Part shown: piece after piece, positions 1-7,656 of the stretch
How the letters are laid out: the number at the start of each line of letters is the position of its first letter
How positions within the stretch are numbered: position 1 is the first letter of the stretch
NCBI GenBank assembly: GCA_904397835.1
Contig: CAJFOV010000025.1
Coordinates: 1 to 61,831, forward strand
DNA length: 61,831 bases
Source: Candidatus Aristotella avistercoris
GTDB lineage: Bacteria > Bacillota > Clostridia > Oscillospirales > Ruminococcaceae
Reading direction: 5' to 3'
Program-made: the position numbers and the translations under genes
Notes under the pieces: model-generated
Database searches by the model: none
Seen by the model: only the letters and a program-made list of their open reading frames with translations
What the model was told of the DNA's origin: nothing

Positions 1-80
1 CGCCCTCTTGCCTGGCTCTCTCCGAAAGAAAAACTTGCTGCTTTCTTTGAATCTCTCGCTGTACAAGATGTTTGACAAAC

Positions 81-311
81 CTACATCAGGCCCCACAAAT
101 CTCTTGAAAGGGGTGTGGGCTCTGGAGCCCCACCTGCCAAAGATGGGGCCGTACTCTGGGAGCTTTGGCTCACCTGGATATCGGCGCTTTGTCCACTCCA
201 ATCAAACCCGTTGAGGATCAATAGCAGGGCCACCACAAGAATCCCCACGGCAATGAGAATCCCCCAGAGGCGCTTGTTGGGCTTTTTGTACGCTCTCAGT
301 CGCTTGGCCAT
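81..311 (-). CDS. Small single-pass membrane protein
   Basis: This 76-residue ORF starts at ATG (311) with a weak AAGGA-like site about 13 nt upstream. Residues 1-13 are rich in Lys and Arg, residues 15-33 (LWGILIAVGILVVALLLIL) form one hydrophobic helix, and the rest is a polar Ser/Gln/Pro tail. The positive-inside rule puts the N-terminus in the cytoplasm and the tail outside. It lies 51 nt downstream of the HD-domain gene on the same strand and may share its transcript. No family was recognised and no function can be given. Confidence 0.6.
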   Translation of the reverse strand: MAKRLRAYKKPNKRLWGILIAVGILVVALLLILNGFDWSGQSADIQVSQSSQSTAPSLAGGAPEPTPLSRDLWGLM

Positions 312-362
312 GGCAACAAAAGGATCCTTTCTTTCAAATTCGATGGAGGATTACTCCACCCA

Positions 363-1028
363 TTAGAGTAGGGCCTGGCCATTGACCACCAGGCCGAAGT
401 GAAGCTTGAGAAAGTCTGCCGCCTTGCGGCAGAGGAGCATCCGCTCCATAAAAATTTCAAAATACTCCATGACGGCACAGATCTCTGTATCAATGGTCAG
501 GTACAGGGTGACGGTGTGTTTTTCTTTGCTCAGAACCAGCTGGCTCTCCTGGACCGAGTAGTTGACCCGGTCATGGATGTCAAAGGAGGACACTTTTTTG
601 TTGCGCACCCGGCTACGGCGCACATCGCTCTTGTCCGCAAGAATCAGCGCTGCAGCCACCGGGTTTACCGGGACGGCGGTGCCCTCATCGTGGTTTCCAA
701 TGGCGGAGATAACGGTGGCCACCTCCGAGGCATCCATCCCCATCTTATCCAGGATACGGAAGGCCATGACCGCACCGCTCTGGGCGTGGTCAATGCGGTT
801 GATCACATTGCCGATGTCGTGGGTATAACCTGCAATGCGGGCAAGCTCCGCCGTGCGGGCGGGATAACCCAGATCCAGCAGCAGGTGATAGGCGGTGTTG
901 GCGCACTTGGTCACATGGGGAAAGGCGTGTTCTGTGAACCCCAGGGCACTCAGGGACTGGTCCGCCATGCGGATGTAGGTCTGGATCTCCTTGCTCTCTT
1001 TGACGTCCAAATAGGTCACTTGGCTCAT
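363..1028 (-). CDS. HD-domain phosphohydrolase-like protein
   Basis: The 221-residue protein has the layout of the HD superfamily of metal-dependent phosphohydrolases: an upstream His in HVTKCA, the paired metal ligands in YTHDIGN, and a later NHDEG segment. The substrate (nucleotide, cyclic dinucleotide or other phosphoester) cannot be told from sequence. I prefer ATG at 1028, which has GTGAG about 7 nt upstream; an in-frame GTG at 1040 lacks a ribosome binding site. A TATAAT-like element just upstream fits its own promoter. The small membrane protein follows on the same strand. Confidence 0.8.
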   Translation of the reverse strand: MSQVTYLDVKESKEIQTYIRMADQSLSALGFTEHAFPHVTKCANTAYHLLLDLGYPARTAELARIAGYTHDIGNVINRIDHAQSGAVMAFRILDKMGMDASEVATVISAIGNHDEGTAVPVNPVAAALILADKSDVRRSRVRNKKVSSFDIHDRVNYSVQESQLVLSKEKHTVTLYLTIDTEICAVMEYFEIFMERMLLCRKAADFLKLHFGLVVNGQALL

Positions 1029-1084
1029 AATGCAGCTCACTTTCTAGCAATATGGATGGTTGGATCTGTTATAGCAACAATATT

Positions 1085-1093
1085 ATTATAACA
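1085..1093 (-). promoter_or_regulatory. Extended -10 promoter for the HD-domain gene
   Basis: On the minus strand this reads TGTTATAAT, an extended -10 (TGnTATAAT). There is no clear -35 box. It lies about 57 nt upstream of the HD-domain start codon. Confidence 0.45.
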
Positions 1094-1214
1094 TAAAAAA
1101 GCCCATAGGGGCGATACCTTGAAAAGTTAAAACGTTCTTTGCCCGACAGGGCAAAGGTTGTTGTAACACAGAAAAGCCCCAGAGGAGCGATTCCCTAAAA
1201 ATTAGAGCGTTCTT
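1091..1214. repeat. Two imperfect direct repeats, each with a terminator-like hairpin
   Basis: Positions 1091-1140 and about 1166-1214 are diverged copies of one unit: AAAAGCCC, a short GGGGC/GGAGC arm, CGAT, then an A/T stretch and a TTCTT ending. In each copy the minus strand reads as a small GC hairpin followed by T's (1095-1112 and 1172-1188). A perfect hairpin TTTGCCC-gaca-GGGCAAA (1138-1155) sits between them. The remainder of the 1029-1412 gap holds the HD-gene and galE promoters and no gene. Confidence 0.5.
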
Positions 1215-1332
1215 CCAGGAATCCGACGGAACTGCCATTGTATCGAACCGGATTTTGAAATGGGGAGGGCAGCCGTGCGAAAAATTGACAGGGCTCGATC
1301 CCGTATGAACTGCCCTTGGTGGGAAAAGATGT

Positions 1333-1361
1333 TTGACAGAGGGTCCAATCTTCACTATACT
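1333..1361 (+). promoter_or_regulatory. Sigma-A promoter of galE
   Basis: TTGACA (1333-1338) and TATACT (1356-1361) are separated by 17 nt, close to the vegetative consensus, about 50 nt upstream of the galE start. Confidence 0.85.
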
Positions 1362-1412
1362 GGAGACGTACAAAGCAGTCAACATGTTTGATCCAATAAG
1401 GAGGAAAAATAT

Positions 1413-2420
1413 ATGGCAATTCTGGTGCCAGGCGGCATGGGATACATTGGCAGCCACACCTGCGTGGAGCTGATCCAGGCGGGCAGGGAGGTCATCATTC
1501 TGGACAACCTCTCCAACTCCAAGGAGGAGGTTCTCAACCGCATCCAGACCGTCACCGGGGTACGCCCCAAGTTCTACTATGCGGATCTGCTGGACCAACC
1601 TGCGGTGGAGCAGGTCTTCCGGGAGAATCAAATTGACGCAGTCATCCATTTTGCAGGCCTGAAGGCGGTGGGGGAGTCGGTGCAGCAGCCCCTGCGGTAC
1701 TACCGCAACAACCTCACCGGCACCCTGGTGCTGCTCCAGGTCATGGAGCAGTTTGGCTGCAAGAAACTGGTGTTCTCCTCCTCGGCCACCGTCTATGGAA
1801 CCAACCCCAATGTGCCCTTCCGGGAGGACTACCCCCTCTCCACCACCAATCCCTATGGGGCCACCAAACTGATGATCGAGGACATGCTGCGGGATGTGGC
1901 GGCGGCAGACCCCACCTGGAGCGTTGCCCTGCTGCGGTACTTCAACCCCATTGGCGCCCATGAGAGCGGCCTGATTGGGGAGGACCCCAACGGCATCCCC
2001 AACAACCTGCTGCCCTATGTGGCCCAGGTGGCCGTTGGCAAGCTGGAGAAGCTCCATGTCTTTGGCAACGACTATGACACGGTGGACGGCACCGGCGTGC
2101 GGGACTACATCCACGTGGTGGATCTGGCCCAGGGCCATTTGAAGGCTCTGGACTACCTGGAGGACCACACCGGGGCGGAACCCTTCAATCTGGGCACCGG
2201 CACCGGCTACAGTGTGCTGCAGGTGGTGGACGCCTTTGAAAAGGCCAGCGGCCGCAAGGTGCCCTACTGCATCGATCCCCGCCGCCCTGGCGACATTGCC
2301 ACCTGCTATGCCGACGCCACCAAGGCCCTGCAGGTCCTGGGCTGGAAGGCCCAGCGGGGCATTGAGGAGATGTGCCGGGACTCCTGGAACTTCACCAGCA
2401 AAAACCCCCAGGGGCTGTAG
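1413..2420 (+). CDS. galE: UDP-glucose 4-epimerase
   Basis: The 335-residue protein is a full-length GalE of the extended short-chain dehydrogenase family, which interconverts UDP-glucose and UDP-galactose in the cytoplasm with bound NAD. The N-terminus carries the Rossmann motif GGMGYIGSHT (here GGxGYIG), the active-site region has SSSATVYG with the catalytic YxxxK in NPYGATKLM, and the substrate-binding segment contains YFNPIGAHESG. ATG 1413 follows AGGAGG at ideal spacing. It is monocistronic: its own promoter lies upstream and a strong terminator downstream. The product probably feeds cell-surface polysaccharide or galactose use. Confidence 0.97.
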   Translation: MAILVPGGMGYIGSHTCVELIQAGREVIILDNLSNSKEEVLNRIQTVTGVRPKFYYADLLDQPAVEQVFRENQIDAVIHFAGLKAVGESVQQPLRYYRNNLTGTLVLLQVMEQFGCKKLVFSSSATVYGTNPNVPFREDYPLSTTNPYGATKLMIEDMLRDVAAADPTWSVALLRYFNPIGAHESGLIGEDPNGIPNNLLPYVAQVAVGKLEKLHVFGNDYDTVDGTGVRDYIHVVDLAQGHLKALDYLEDHTGAEPFNLGTGTGYSVLQVVDAFEKASGRKVPYCIDPRRPGDIATCYADATKALQVLGWKAQRGIEEMCRDSWNFTSKNPQGL

Positions 2421-2436
2421 CACCCGGAAGCGAAAT

Positions 2437-2468
2437 AAATATCCCCCACGGCCGTGGGGGATATTTTT
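2437..2468 (+). terminator. Rho-independent terminator of galE
   Basis: A perfect 14-bp stem (2437-2450 with 2453-2466) is followed by a T run. The dyad is nearly symmetric, so it may also stop minus-strand transcripts coming from the gene at 2500-2820. Confidence 0.85.
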
Positions 2469-2499
2469 GTGCTCTTTTTGAGATCCTGGGGTGGCTTGC

Positions 2500-2820
2500 C
2501 TATCCCTTTGCCATCTGGAACACCGCGAAGCCGGTCATCACGGCGGCCAAAAAGAGTGGCAGCAGCTGCGCCTGCAGGTCATGGAAGAGAAACAAATCCC
2601 ACAGCATGACCAGCAGGGCGGCAAGGGCCGCGAGAAACATGGTCAAGACCCGCTGGGAGACGGGGGTTCCCCGGCCGCCCAGCCAGATCACAAGGCAGCC
2701 CGCCCCCACAATGCCAACATAGTAGGCCCAGGCCAGCCCGGCCAAAAACCAGACAATCCAAAAGAGAACCGGCAGAAAAAAGGCGGTGAGCAGCCCGCCA
2801 ACAACACGAAGCCACAGCAT
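2500..2820 (-). CDS. Small polytopic membrane protein
   Basis: The product is 106 residues if it starts at the ATG at 2820, which has AAGGA 9 nt upstream; further in-frame ATGs exist at 2838 and 2847 but have poorer sites. It is almost entirely hydrophobic, with three to four predicted helices and a short RGTPVSQR loop in the middle. No family was recognised. It converges on galE across the shared terminator and lies downstream of a 53-residue membrane protein on the same strand. Confidence 0.65.
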   Translation of the reverse strand: MLWLRVVGGLLTAFFLPVLFWIVWFLAGLAWAYYVGIVGAGCLVIWLGGRGTPVSQRVLTMFLAALAALLVMLWDLFLFHDLQAQLLPLFLAAVMTGFAVFQMAKG

Positions 2821-2899
2821 GGGATCACATCCTTCCATGATGGGCACAACGAATCCGGAACGTTTCTGTTCTTCTGAACCAGGGCCCTACGCAAGTTCT

Positions 2900-3061
2900 C
2901 TATTTTTTTGCCACCTCATATAGAATGAAAGCGCCAACTGTGAACATGGACAGGTAGAGGGCTAGCCCAACATCCCATTTGGTGGCTAAAACCAGTGCAT
3001 ACACCAAATTGCTGGTTATATAGGCCGCGATAACTTTGAGAATGGCACGTTTGCGGTTCAT
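2900..3061 (-). CDS. 53-residue membrane protein
   Basis: ATG at 3061 is preceded by a near-perfect AAGGAGGTG site, which is the main reason to call this short ORF. The peptide starts MNRKRAILKV, has two hydrophobic stretches (about residues 8-26 and 31-48) separated by TKWD, and ends VAKK. This is the layout of a two-helix hairpin with both ends in the cytoplasm. No known family was recognised. It lies between the secreted protein at 3113 and the membrane protein at 2500, all on the minus strand, and could be cotranscribed with either. Confidence 0.7.
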   Translation of the reverse strand: MNRKRAILKVIAAYITSNLVYALVLATKWDVGLALYLSMFTVGAFILYEVAKK

Positions 3062-3112
3062 TCGCTCACCTCCTTGCCATAGTTAGAAAATATAACAAGA
3101 TGAGCCATTAGA

Positions 3113-4138
3113 TTACGGGTAATAATCAAAGTGAACGGTTGCTTTATAGGTATCTGTATTGGTGGAAATAGTAAATCCTATATCAGCATCACCAGAGGGG
3201 CCAGGGGAAACTGAAAATGAGAGATCAAGGCCGATACGGGCATGTTGGTAGGATCCAATACTGGAGACATGTTGGAACACTTCTTCATGTACTTCTGCCT
3301 TGAATTGGAAATGTGCGTATAGATCTCGATAGAAAACACTGCCGGATGAGGTTCCAGTATCCCATGGTAAATTTAAGAAACCGCCCATTCCATTCCAGCC
3401 CTCATTGGTTACAAGATCAATATCTGTAAGAGAGCCTGTTTTTCTGACTTGTGTTAATTGACCAACGCTATTATAGGAATTTTCTGTATATTGGAAATAT
3501 CCACTAGCGGTTTCTTCATAAGGAATGAAATCGTAGATACAAGAGCCAATAAAATCTGTGAAACGATTCAGAGGCATCGTCAACCACTGGGCATCGGTCA
3601 TACAGAGGTAATCACGATCGGGCTGGATAGAAACCGTGTGAATGAGGTACATATAAGAGTCCTGATAGGTATCAGAGGCGAAGGGCGTGATGCTGGGCGC
3701 CTCCCCCAGGGCTTGCTGCAAAAAACGTTCTTCCCGTGCCTCTTCAATGGCTGCCGCCTCCGCCCGGGCGGTCGCCTCCGGCAAATTGACAATGGCGCCT
3801 GTTGCCTCATCCCGTTTGCTGTAGGCGGCGGTGGCGACGATGTCCGTGCTTTGGGCCAGCTCCTGCAAGGTCTCAACGGGGAGCTGTTCCACCATCTCCT
3901 GTGTCCAACCAAGGGAGATCAACAGGGCTTTGGTTCGCTCCAAATCCGGCGCGCTTCTGGTGAGGGTTTCACCGCCGTGGTAGGAGCGGGTGACAACGTG
4001 GTTCTCATCCATGGTCTCTTGGATGGCAAAGAAATATCCGTTGGTCGCCACCAGACGGCTGTCGTTGGCGGCTAGGACACCGATGGACAGGGAGCAAAAG
4101 AGGATACCGGTAAGCAGAATGGAAAGGAGCTTTTTCAT
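3113..4138 (-). CDS. Secreted protein of unknown function
   Basis: Starting at ATG 4138 (AGGAGG 9 nt upstream) the product has 341 residues. The first 23 form a classical Sec signal peptide (MKKLLSILLTGILFCSLSIG, then VLAA before the likely cleavage site). Residues about 60-140 are helical and Ala/Glu-rich; the C-terminal half is rich in aromatic and polar beta-type sequence and ends HFDYYP. No catalytic motif or named domain was recognised. The C-terminal coding half has lower GC than neighbouring genes, which may mark faster evolution or acquisition. It has its own strong AT-rich promoter and is likely exported or surface-associated. Confidence 0.75.
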   Translation of the reverse strand: MKKLLSILLTGILFCSLSIGVLAANDSRLVATNGYFFAIQETMDENHVVTRSYHGGETLTRSAPDLERTKALLISLGWTQEMVEQLPVETLQELAQSTDIVATAAYSKRDEATGAIVNLPEATARAEAAAIEEAREERFLQQALGEAPSITPFASDTYQDSYMYLIHTVSIQPDRDYLCMTDAQWLTMPLNRFTDFIGSCIYDFIPYEETASGYFQYTENSYNSVGQLTQVRKTGSLTDIDLVTNEGWNGMGGFLNLPWDTGTSSGSVFYRDLYAHFQFKAEVHEEVFQHVSSIGSYQHARIGLDLSFSVSPGPSGDADIGFTISTNTDTYKATVHFDYYP

Positions 4139-4228
4139 AGAAAAACCTCCTTTTTTGTTCCTCATCTTTCAACCGGACTGGATCCCATAGTACAAGGGAA
4201 TCACCTACCTTCTATGATTTTCAATCCA

Positions 4229-4257
4229 ATTATATCTAAAAATTTTAAACTTGTAAA
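4229..4257 (-). promoter_or_regulatory. Promoter of the secreted-protein gene
   Basis: On the minus strand TTTACA and a perfect TATAAT are 17 nt apart, about 90 nt upstream of the start codon, in a very AT-rich segment. Confidence 0.8.
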
Positions 4258-4333
4258 TATAAATATAGTATATTCATATAAATTCATAAAAGAAAGAGGA
4301 TAAATTTGGATATTCATCCAAATCATAGAAAGA

Positions 4334-4364
4334 GCCGGGGCGCTCCATCAGGAGCGGCCCCGGC
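4334..4364 (-). terminator. Hairpin at the 3' end of the DUF3006 gene
   Basis: A GC-rich inverted repeat (4334-4346 with 4351-4364) overlaps the stop codon at 4348 and is followed on the minus strand by a weak T-rich stretch. It probably ends the ygiQ-like/MBL/DUF3006 transcript. Confidence 0.55.
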
Positions 4365-4578
4365 CCTTGAGTTTTTTCAGTTTTTGAAGCGCCGCCTCCC
4401 GCCGCTGGCGGGTGCGCTCCGAGTCCAGCTGAAAGACCCCATTTTCCTGGGTCAGACAGTCCCCCTCCCGCAGGGAGGCGGGCAGCTGGTCCAGGGGAAA
4501 GGGGATGATGCGGCCGGTGTCCTGGTCCTCCAGCAGGGCAACATTCCCCTCGATCCGATCCAAAACGTATAATTTCAT
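4348..4578 (-). CDS. DUF3006 family protein
   Basis: With ATG at 4578, preceded by GGGAG at good spacing, the product has 76 residues. It begins MKLYVLDRIEG and has the small beta-rich pattern typical of DUF3006 (ALLEDQDTGRIIPFPLDQLP), then a basic C-terminal helix rich in Lys and Arg. DUF3006 proteins often sit next to ComEC-like MBL-fold hydrolases, as here, where the gene follows the MBL gene by 19 nt. The family has no established biochemical function; the context suggests an accessory role to the hydrolase. Confidence 0.8.
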   Translation of the reverse strand: MKLYVLDRIEGNVALLEDQDTGRIIPFPLDQLPASLREGDCLTQENGVFQLDSERTRQRREAALQKLKKLKGRGRS

Positions 4579-4597
4579 GGTTATTCTCCCGTTCGAA

Positions 4598-5554
4598 CTA
4601 TTTTTCTGTCCCCACCGACAGGGTCGTTCCATCGCTGGTGATGGTGACCACCCCGTTCAGATCGGTGCGGTAGACCTCTGTCCCCAGGGCTTGGAGCCGT
4701 TGGAGGGTCTGGTTGCTGGGGTGGCCATAGGAGTTGCCCTCCCCCACGGAGATGACCGCCACGTCCGGGTCCACTGTCTGGAGCCACCGGTTGGAGCTGG
4801 AGGTGTCGCTGCCGTGGTGGGCCACATCCAGCACATCTGCCTGGAAGTTGCCGCCGGTTGCCAGCAGGTCCTCCTCCACCGGGGTCTCCGCATCCCCGCT
4901 GAAGAGGAAGGAGGTCTCCCCAAAGTCCAGCCGGCTCATGACGGAGGTGTCGTTCAGGTCGTCATAGGTTTGGGTGGGCCCCAGGATGGTGAGGACGGCC
5001 CCGCCGCCCAGGTCGTAGGTGTCCCCCGGCCGGGCGGAGGTGATGGTCTTGCCCTGCTTTTCCATCTCCTCCAACATGCCTGTGTAGACCTTGGTGGTGG
5101 GCACCATGGAGTCCGGCAGATCCGAAAGGACAATTTCCTCCACTGGCAGGTGCTCCATGATGTACTGGATGCCGCCGATGTGGTCCGCATGGGCGTGGGT
5201 GCCGATCCAAAGGTCGATCTTTTCCACCCCGAACTGTAACAGCTGTTGATAGGTGTTCTCCCCCATGCCCACGTCGCCGCTGTCAATGAGCACTGTCTTT
5301 TCCGGCGCCTGGATGAGGATGGCGTCCGCCTGGCCCACATCCAGCCAGTGGACCTGCAAGGTTCCCTCTGCCACGGTGTAGCTGGCGGCAGGGGAGGGGT
5401 TCAGCAGTTCGTCCCAGGTGGGCAGGCCCAGCTTCTCCCCAAAGGTGATGCCCAGGGCAATGACGCCGACAATCACCAAAGAGAGGAGCACCTGCCTCAG
5501 GGTGATGACACCGCCCTCCTTTTTGGAGGAGCGGCGCTTTCTGCGCTTGCTCAT
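4598..5554 (-). CDS. ComEC/Rec2-related MBL-fold hydrolase, membrane-anchored
   Basis: The 318-residue protein has a very basic N-terminus (MSKRRKRRSSKKEG), one transmembrane helix (about residues 20-38), and an extracytoplasmic metallo-beta-lactamase domain that starts at VHWLDVGQADAILI. Metal-binding motifs are THAHADHIGG (HxHxDH), the SGDAE aspartate and the later DVAHHGS histidine. Similar stand-alone domains resemble the soluble part of the ComEC DNA-uptake channel and may be secreted nucleases or phosphodiesterases; the exact substrate is not known. Its start overlaps the stop of the radical SAM gene by 4 nt (ATGA), so the two are translationally coupled. Confidence 0.88.
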   Translation of the reverse strand: MSKRRKRRSSKKEGGVITLRQVLLSLVIVGVIALGITFGEKLGLPTWDELLNPSPAASYTVAEGTLQVHWLDVGQADAILIQAPEKTVLIDSGDVGMGENTYQQLLQFGVEKIDLWIGTHAHADHIGGIQYIMEHLPVEEIVLSDLPDSMVPTTKVYTGMLEEMEKQGKTITSARPGDTYDLGGGAVLTILGPTQTYDDLNDTSVMSRLDFGETSFLFSGDAETPVEEDLLATGGNFQADVLDVAHHGSDTSSSNRWLQTVDPDVAVISVGEGNSYGHPSNQTLQRLQALGTEVYRTDLNGVVTITSDGTTLSVGTEK

Positions 5555-7509
5555 GATTTCTTCCTCCTTCCGGTGGACCGGCGGGCCTCATCTGGCCGCC
5601 AGGCGCCGCCATTGGAACGGGCTGCTTTCCGTCCCCTTGTGGTTTTTCCTCCACTCTGTCTGGTGGAGGACCGCCCCTTGTCCTGCCGGGAGGTGGCGTT
5701 CCCATACTGCTGGATATACTCCCGGTCGGGGGGCACCAGGCAGTCCGGGCCGTGGCCGATGAGATCCCGGCGGTGGGCCTTCACCAGGGCCTCGATGACC
5801 GTACGCCGCAGATCCGGCCGGTAGTATTGGAGCAGGGCCCGCTGTAGGCGCTTCTCCTCCTGGGTCCGGGGCACATAGACCGGCTCCATGGTGAAGGGAT
5901 CCAGCCCCGTGTAGAACATGCAGGTGGAGGCGGTACCAGGGGTGGGGTAGAAGTCCTGCACCTGTTCAGGGCGCATGTGGTGCTTCTTTAGAAAGAGGGC
6001 CAGCCCCACCGCGTCCTCCAGCTTGGAGCCGGGGTGGGAGGACATGAGGTAGGGCACCAGGTACTGCTCCTTCCCCAGGCGCTTGGTGGTGGTGTAGAAG
6101 GCCTTGGCAAAGGCCTCAAAGGTCTCGATCCGGGGCTTGCCCATCTTGTCCAGCACCCGCCGGCTGCAGTGCTCCGGGGCCACCTTCAGCTGGCCGCTGA
6201 CATGGTGTTCCACCAACTCCCGCAAAAAGGTGGGGTCCTTGTCCAACATGATGTAGTCGAACCGCAGGCCCGAGCGGACAAACACCTTTTTGATGCCCGG
6301 GATGGCGCGCACCTCCCGCAGCAGCTGCAGATAGTCCTTGTGATCCACCTGCAGGGCCGGGCAGGGATTGGGGGCCAGGCATTTGCGGTCCTTGCACATG
6401 CCCAATTTCTCCTGCTTTTTGCAGGAGGGAAAGCGGAAGTCCGCCGTGGGACCGCCCACATCGTGGATATAGCCTTTGAAGCGGGGATTCTTTACCATGG
6501 CCTGGGCCTCCTGCAGGACCGACTCATGGCTGCGGGAGCTCACCTGGCGGCCCTGGTGGAAGGCAATGGCGCAGAAGTTGCAGTTGCCAAAGCAGCCCCG
6601 GTTGTGCATGATGGAGAACTCCACCTCCTCAATGGCCTTGACCCCGCCCAGGGCCTCATAGCTGGGGTGGTACATCCGCTGGAAGGGCAGGGCAAAGACC
6701 CGGTCCAGCTCCTCCTGGGTCAGGACCGGCTCCGGCGGTGTCTGGACCAGATAGAGGGTGTCCGTCTGCTTCTGCACCACTGTCTTGCCATAGACGGCGT
6801 CCTGTTCCTCAAACTGCTGTTTGAAGGCCCGGCAGTAGGCTGCCTTATCCTGGCTCACCTTGTGGAAGGAGGCGGTGGTCACCGCCTGGTCCGGCAGGTG
6901 AAGGGGATCGGTCAGGTAGCAGATGCCCCGCAGGTGGCGCAGCTCCTGGGGGGATTTCCCCTGGGCCAGCCCCTGGGCGATGGCCACTGTCTGGCGCTCC
7001 CCCATGCCATGGATCAGTAGATCCGCCCCACAGTCCACCAGGATGGAGGGGCGCACCTCATCGTCCCAGTAGTCGTAGTGGGCAAACCGCCGCAGGGAGG
7101 CCTCCAGCCCGCCGATGACCTGGACGGTGTCCGGGTAGAGGCGCCGCAGGGCCTTGCAGTAGACCGTCACCGCCCGGTCGGGGCGTTTCCCCGCCCGGTT
7201 GCCGGGGGTGTAGGCGTCGTCGCTGCGCCGGCGTTTGGCGGCGGTGTAGTGGGCCACCATGGAGTCGATGACCCCGCTGTTGATGAAGAAGGCCACCTTG
7301 GGCCTTCCAAAGCGGGTGAAATCCCCGTCGTTCTGGGGCTGGGGGATGATCCCCACCCGGTATCCCAGGCTCTCCAGCAGCCGGGAGACAATGGCCATGC
7401 CAAAGCTGGGGTGATCCACATAGGCATCCCCAGTGACACAGACAAAGTCCAGCTCCTCCCAGCCCCGGTCCAGGGCCTCCTGGCGGGTGATGGGCAAAAA
7501 GTTTGACAT
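5551..7509 (-). CDS. YgiQ family radical SAM protein
   Basis: I chose ATG 7509, which has GGGAGG 7 nt upstream, giving 652 residues; a longer frame to 7617 has no translation signal. The protein matches the YgiQ (UPF0313) family: an N-terminal region with FFINSGVIDSMV and AYTPGNR segments, then the radical SAM cluster motif in RGCFGNCNFCAI (CxxxCxxC), followed by a TIM-barrel core with APEHCS and a basic low-complexity tail (residues about 600-652, rich in Arg, Lys and Gly). A conserved second Cys group (CKKQEKLGMC) is also visible. The reaction of YgiQ proteins is unknown. It is coupled to the downstream MBL gene. Confidence 0.92.
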   Translation of the reverse strand: MSNFLPITRQEALDRGWEELDFVCVTGDAYVDHPSFGMAIVSRLLESLGYRVGIIPQPQNDGDFTRFGRPKVAFFINSGVIDSMVAHYTAAKRRRSDDAYTPGNRAGKRPDRAVTVYCKALRRLYPDTVQVIGGLEASLRRFAHYDYWDDEVRPSILVDCGADLLIHGMGERQTVAIAQGLAQGKSPQELRHLRGICYLTDPLHLPDQAVTTASFHKVSQDKAAYCRAFKQQFEEQDAVYGKTVVQKQTDTLYLVQTPPEPVLTQEELDRVFALPFQRMYHPSYEALGGVKAIEEVEFSIMHNRGCFGNCNFCAIAFHQGRQVSSRSHESVLQEAQAMVKNPRFKGYIHDVGGPTADFRFPSCKKQEKLGMCKDRKCLAPNPCPALQVDHKDYLQLLREVRAIPGIKKVFVRSGLRFDYIMLDKDPTFLRELVEHHVSGQLKVAPEHCSRRVLDKMGKPRIETFEAFAKAFYTTTKRLGKEQYLVPYLMSSHPGSKLEDAVGLALFLKKHHMRPEQVQDFYPTPGTASTCMFYTGLDPFTMEPVYVPRTQEEKRLQRALLQYYRPDLRRTVIEALVKAHRRDLIGHGPDCLVPPDREYIQQYGNATSRQDKGRSSTRQSGGKTTRGRKAARSNGGAWRPDEARRSTGRRKKS

Positions 7510-7530
7510 GATGTTCCTCCCTATTACACA

Positions 7531-7563
7531 TGTGCGGGGCCCTCCCTGAGGGGGAAAGCCCCG
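7531..7563 (-). other. GC-rich hairpin upstream of the YgiQ-like gene
   Basis: GCGGGGC pairs with GCCCCGC across a short interior region in the 147-nt gap between ftsK and the ygiQ-like start. There is no T run, so it may be a weak terminator or an mRNA processing or stability element. Confidence 0.35.
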
Positions 7564-7656
7564 CCAATTTTGATCATTCCAATACAGAGCCTCCAAAGGG
7601 ATGCGTCCCCTTGACAAAGGGTCAGTCTCCCTGGAGGTGGGGTACCCAACAGGGGA

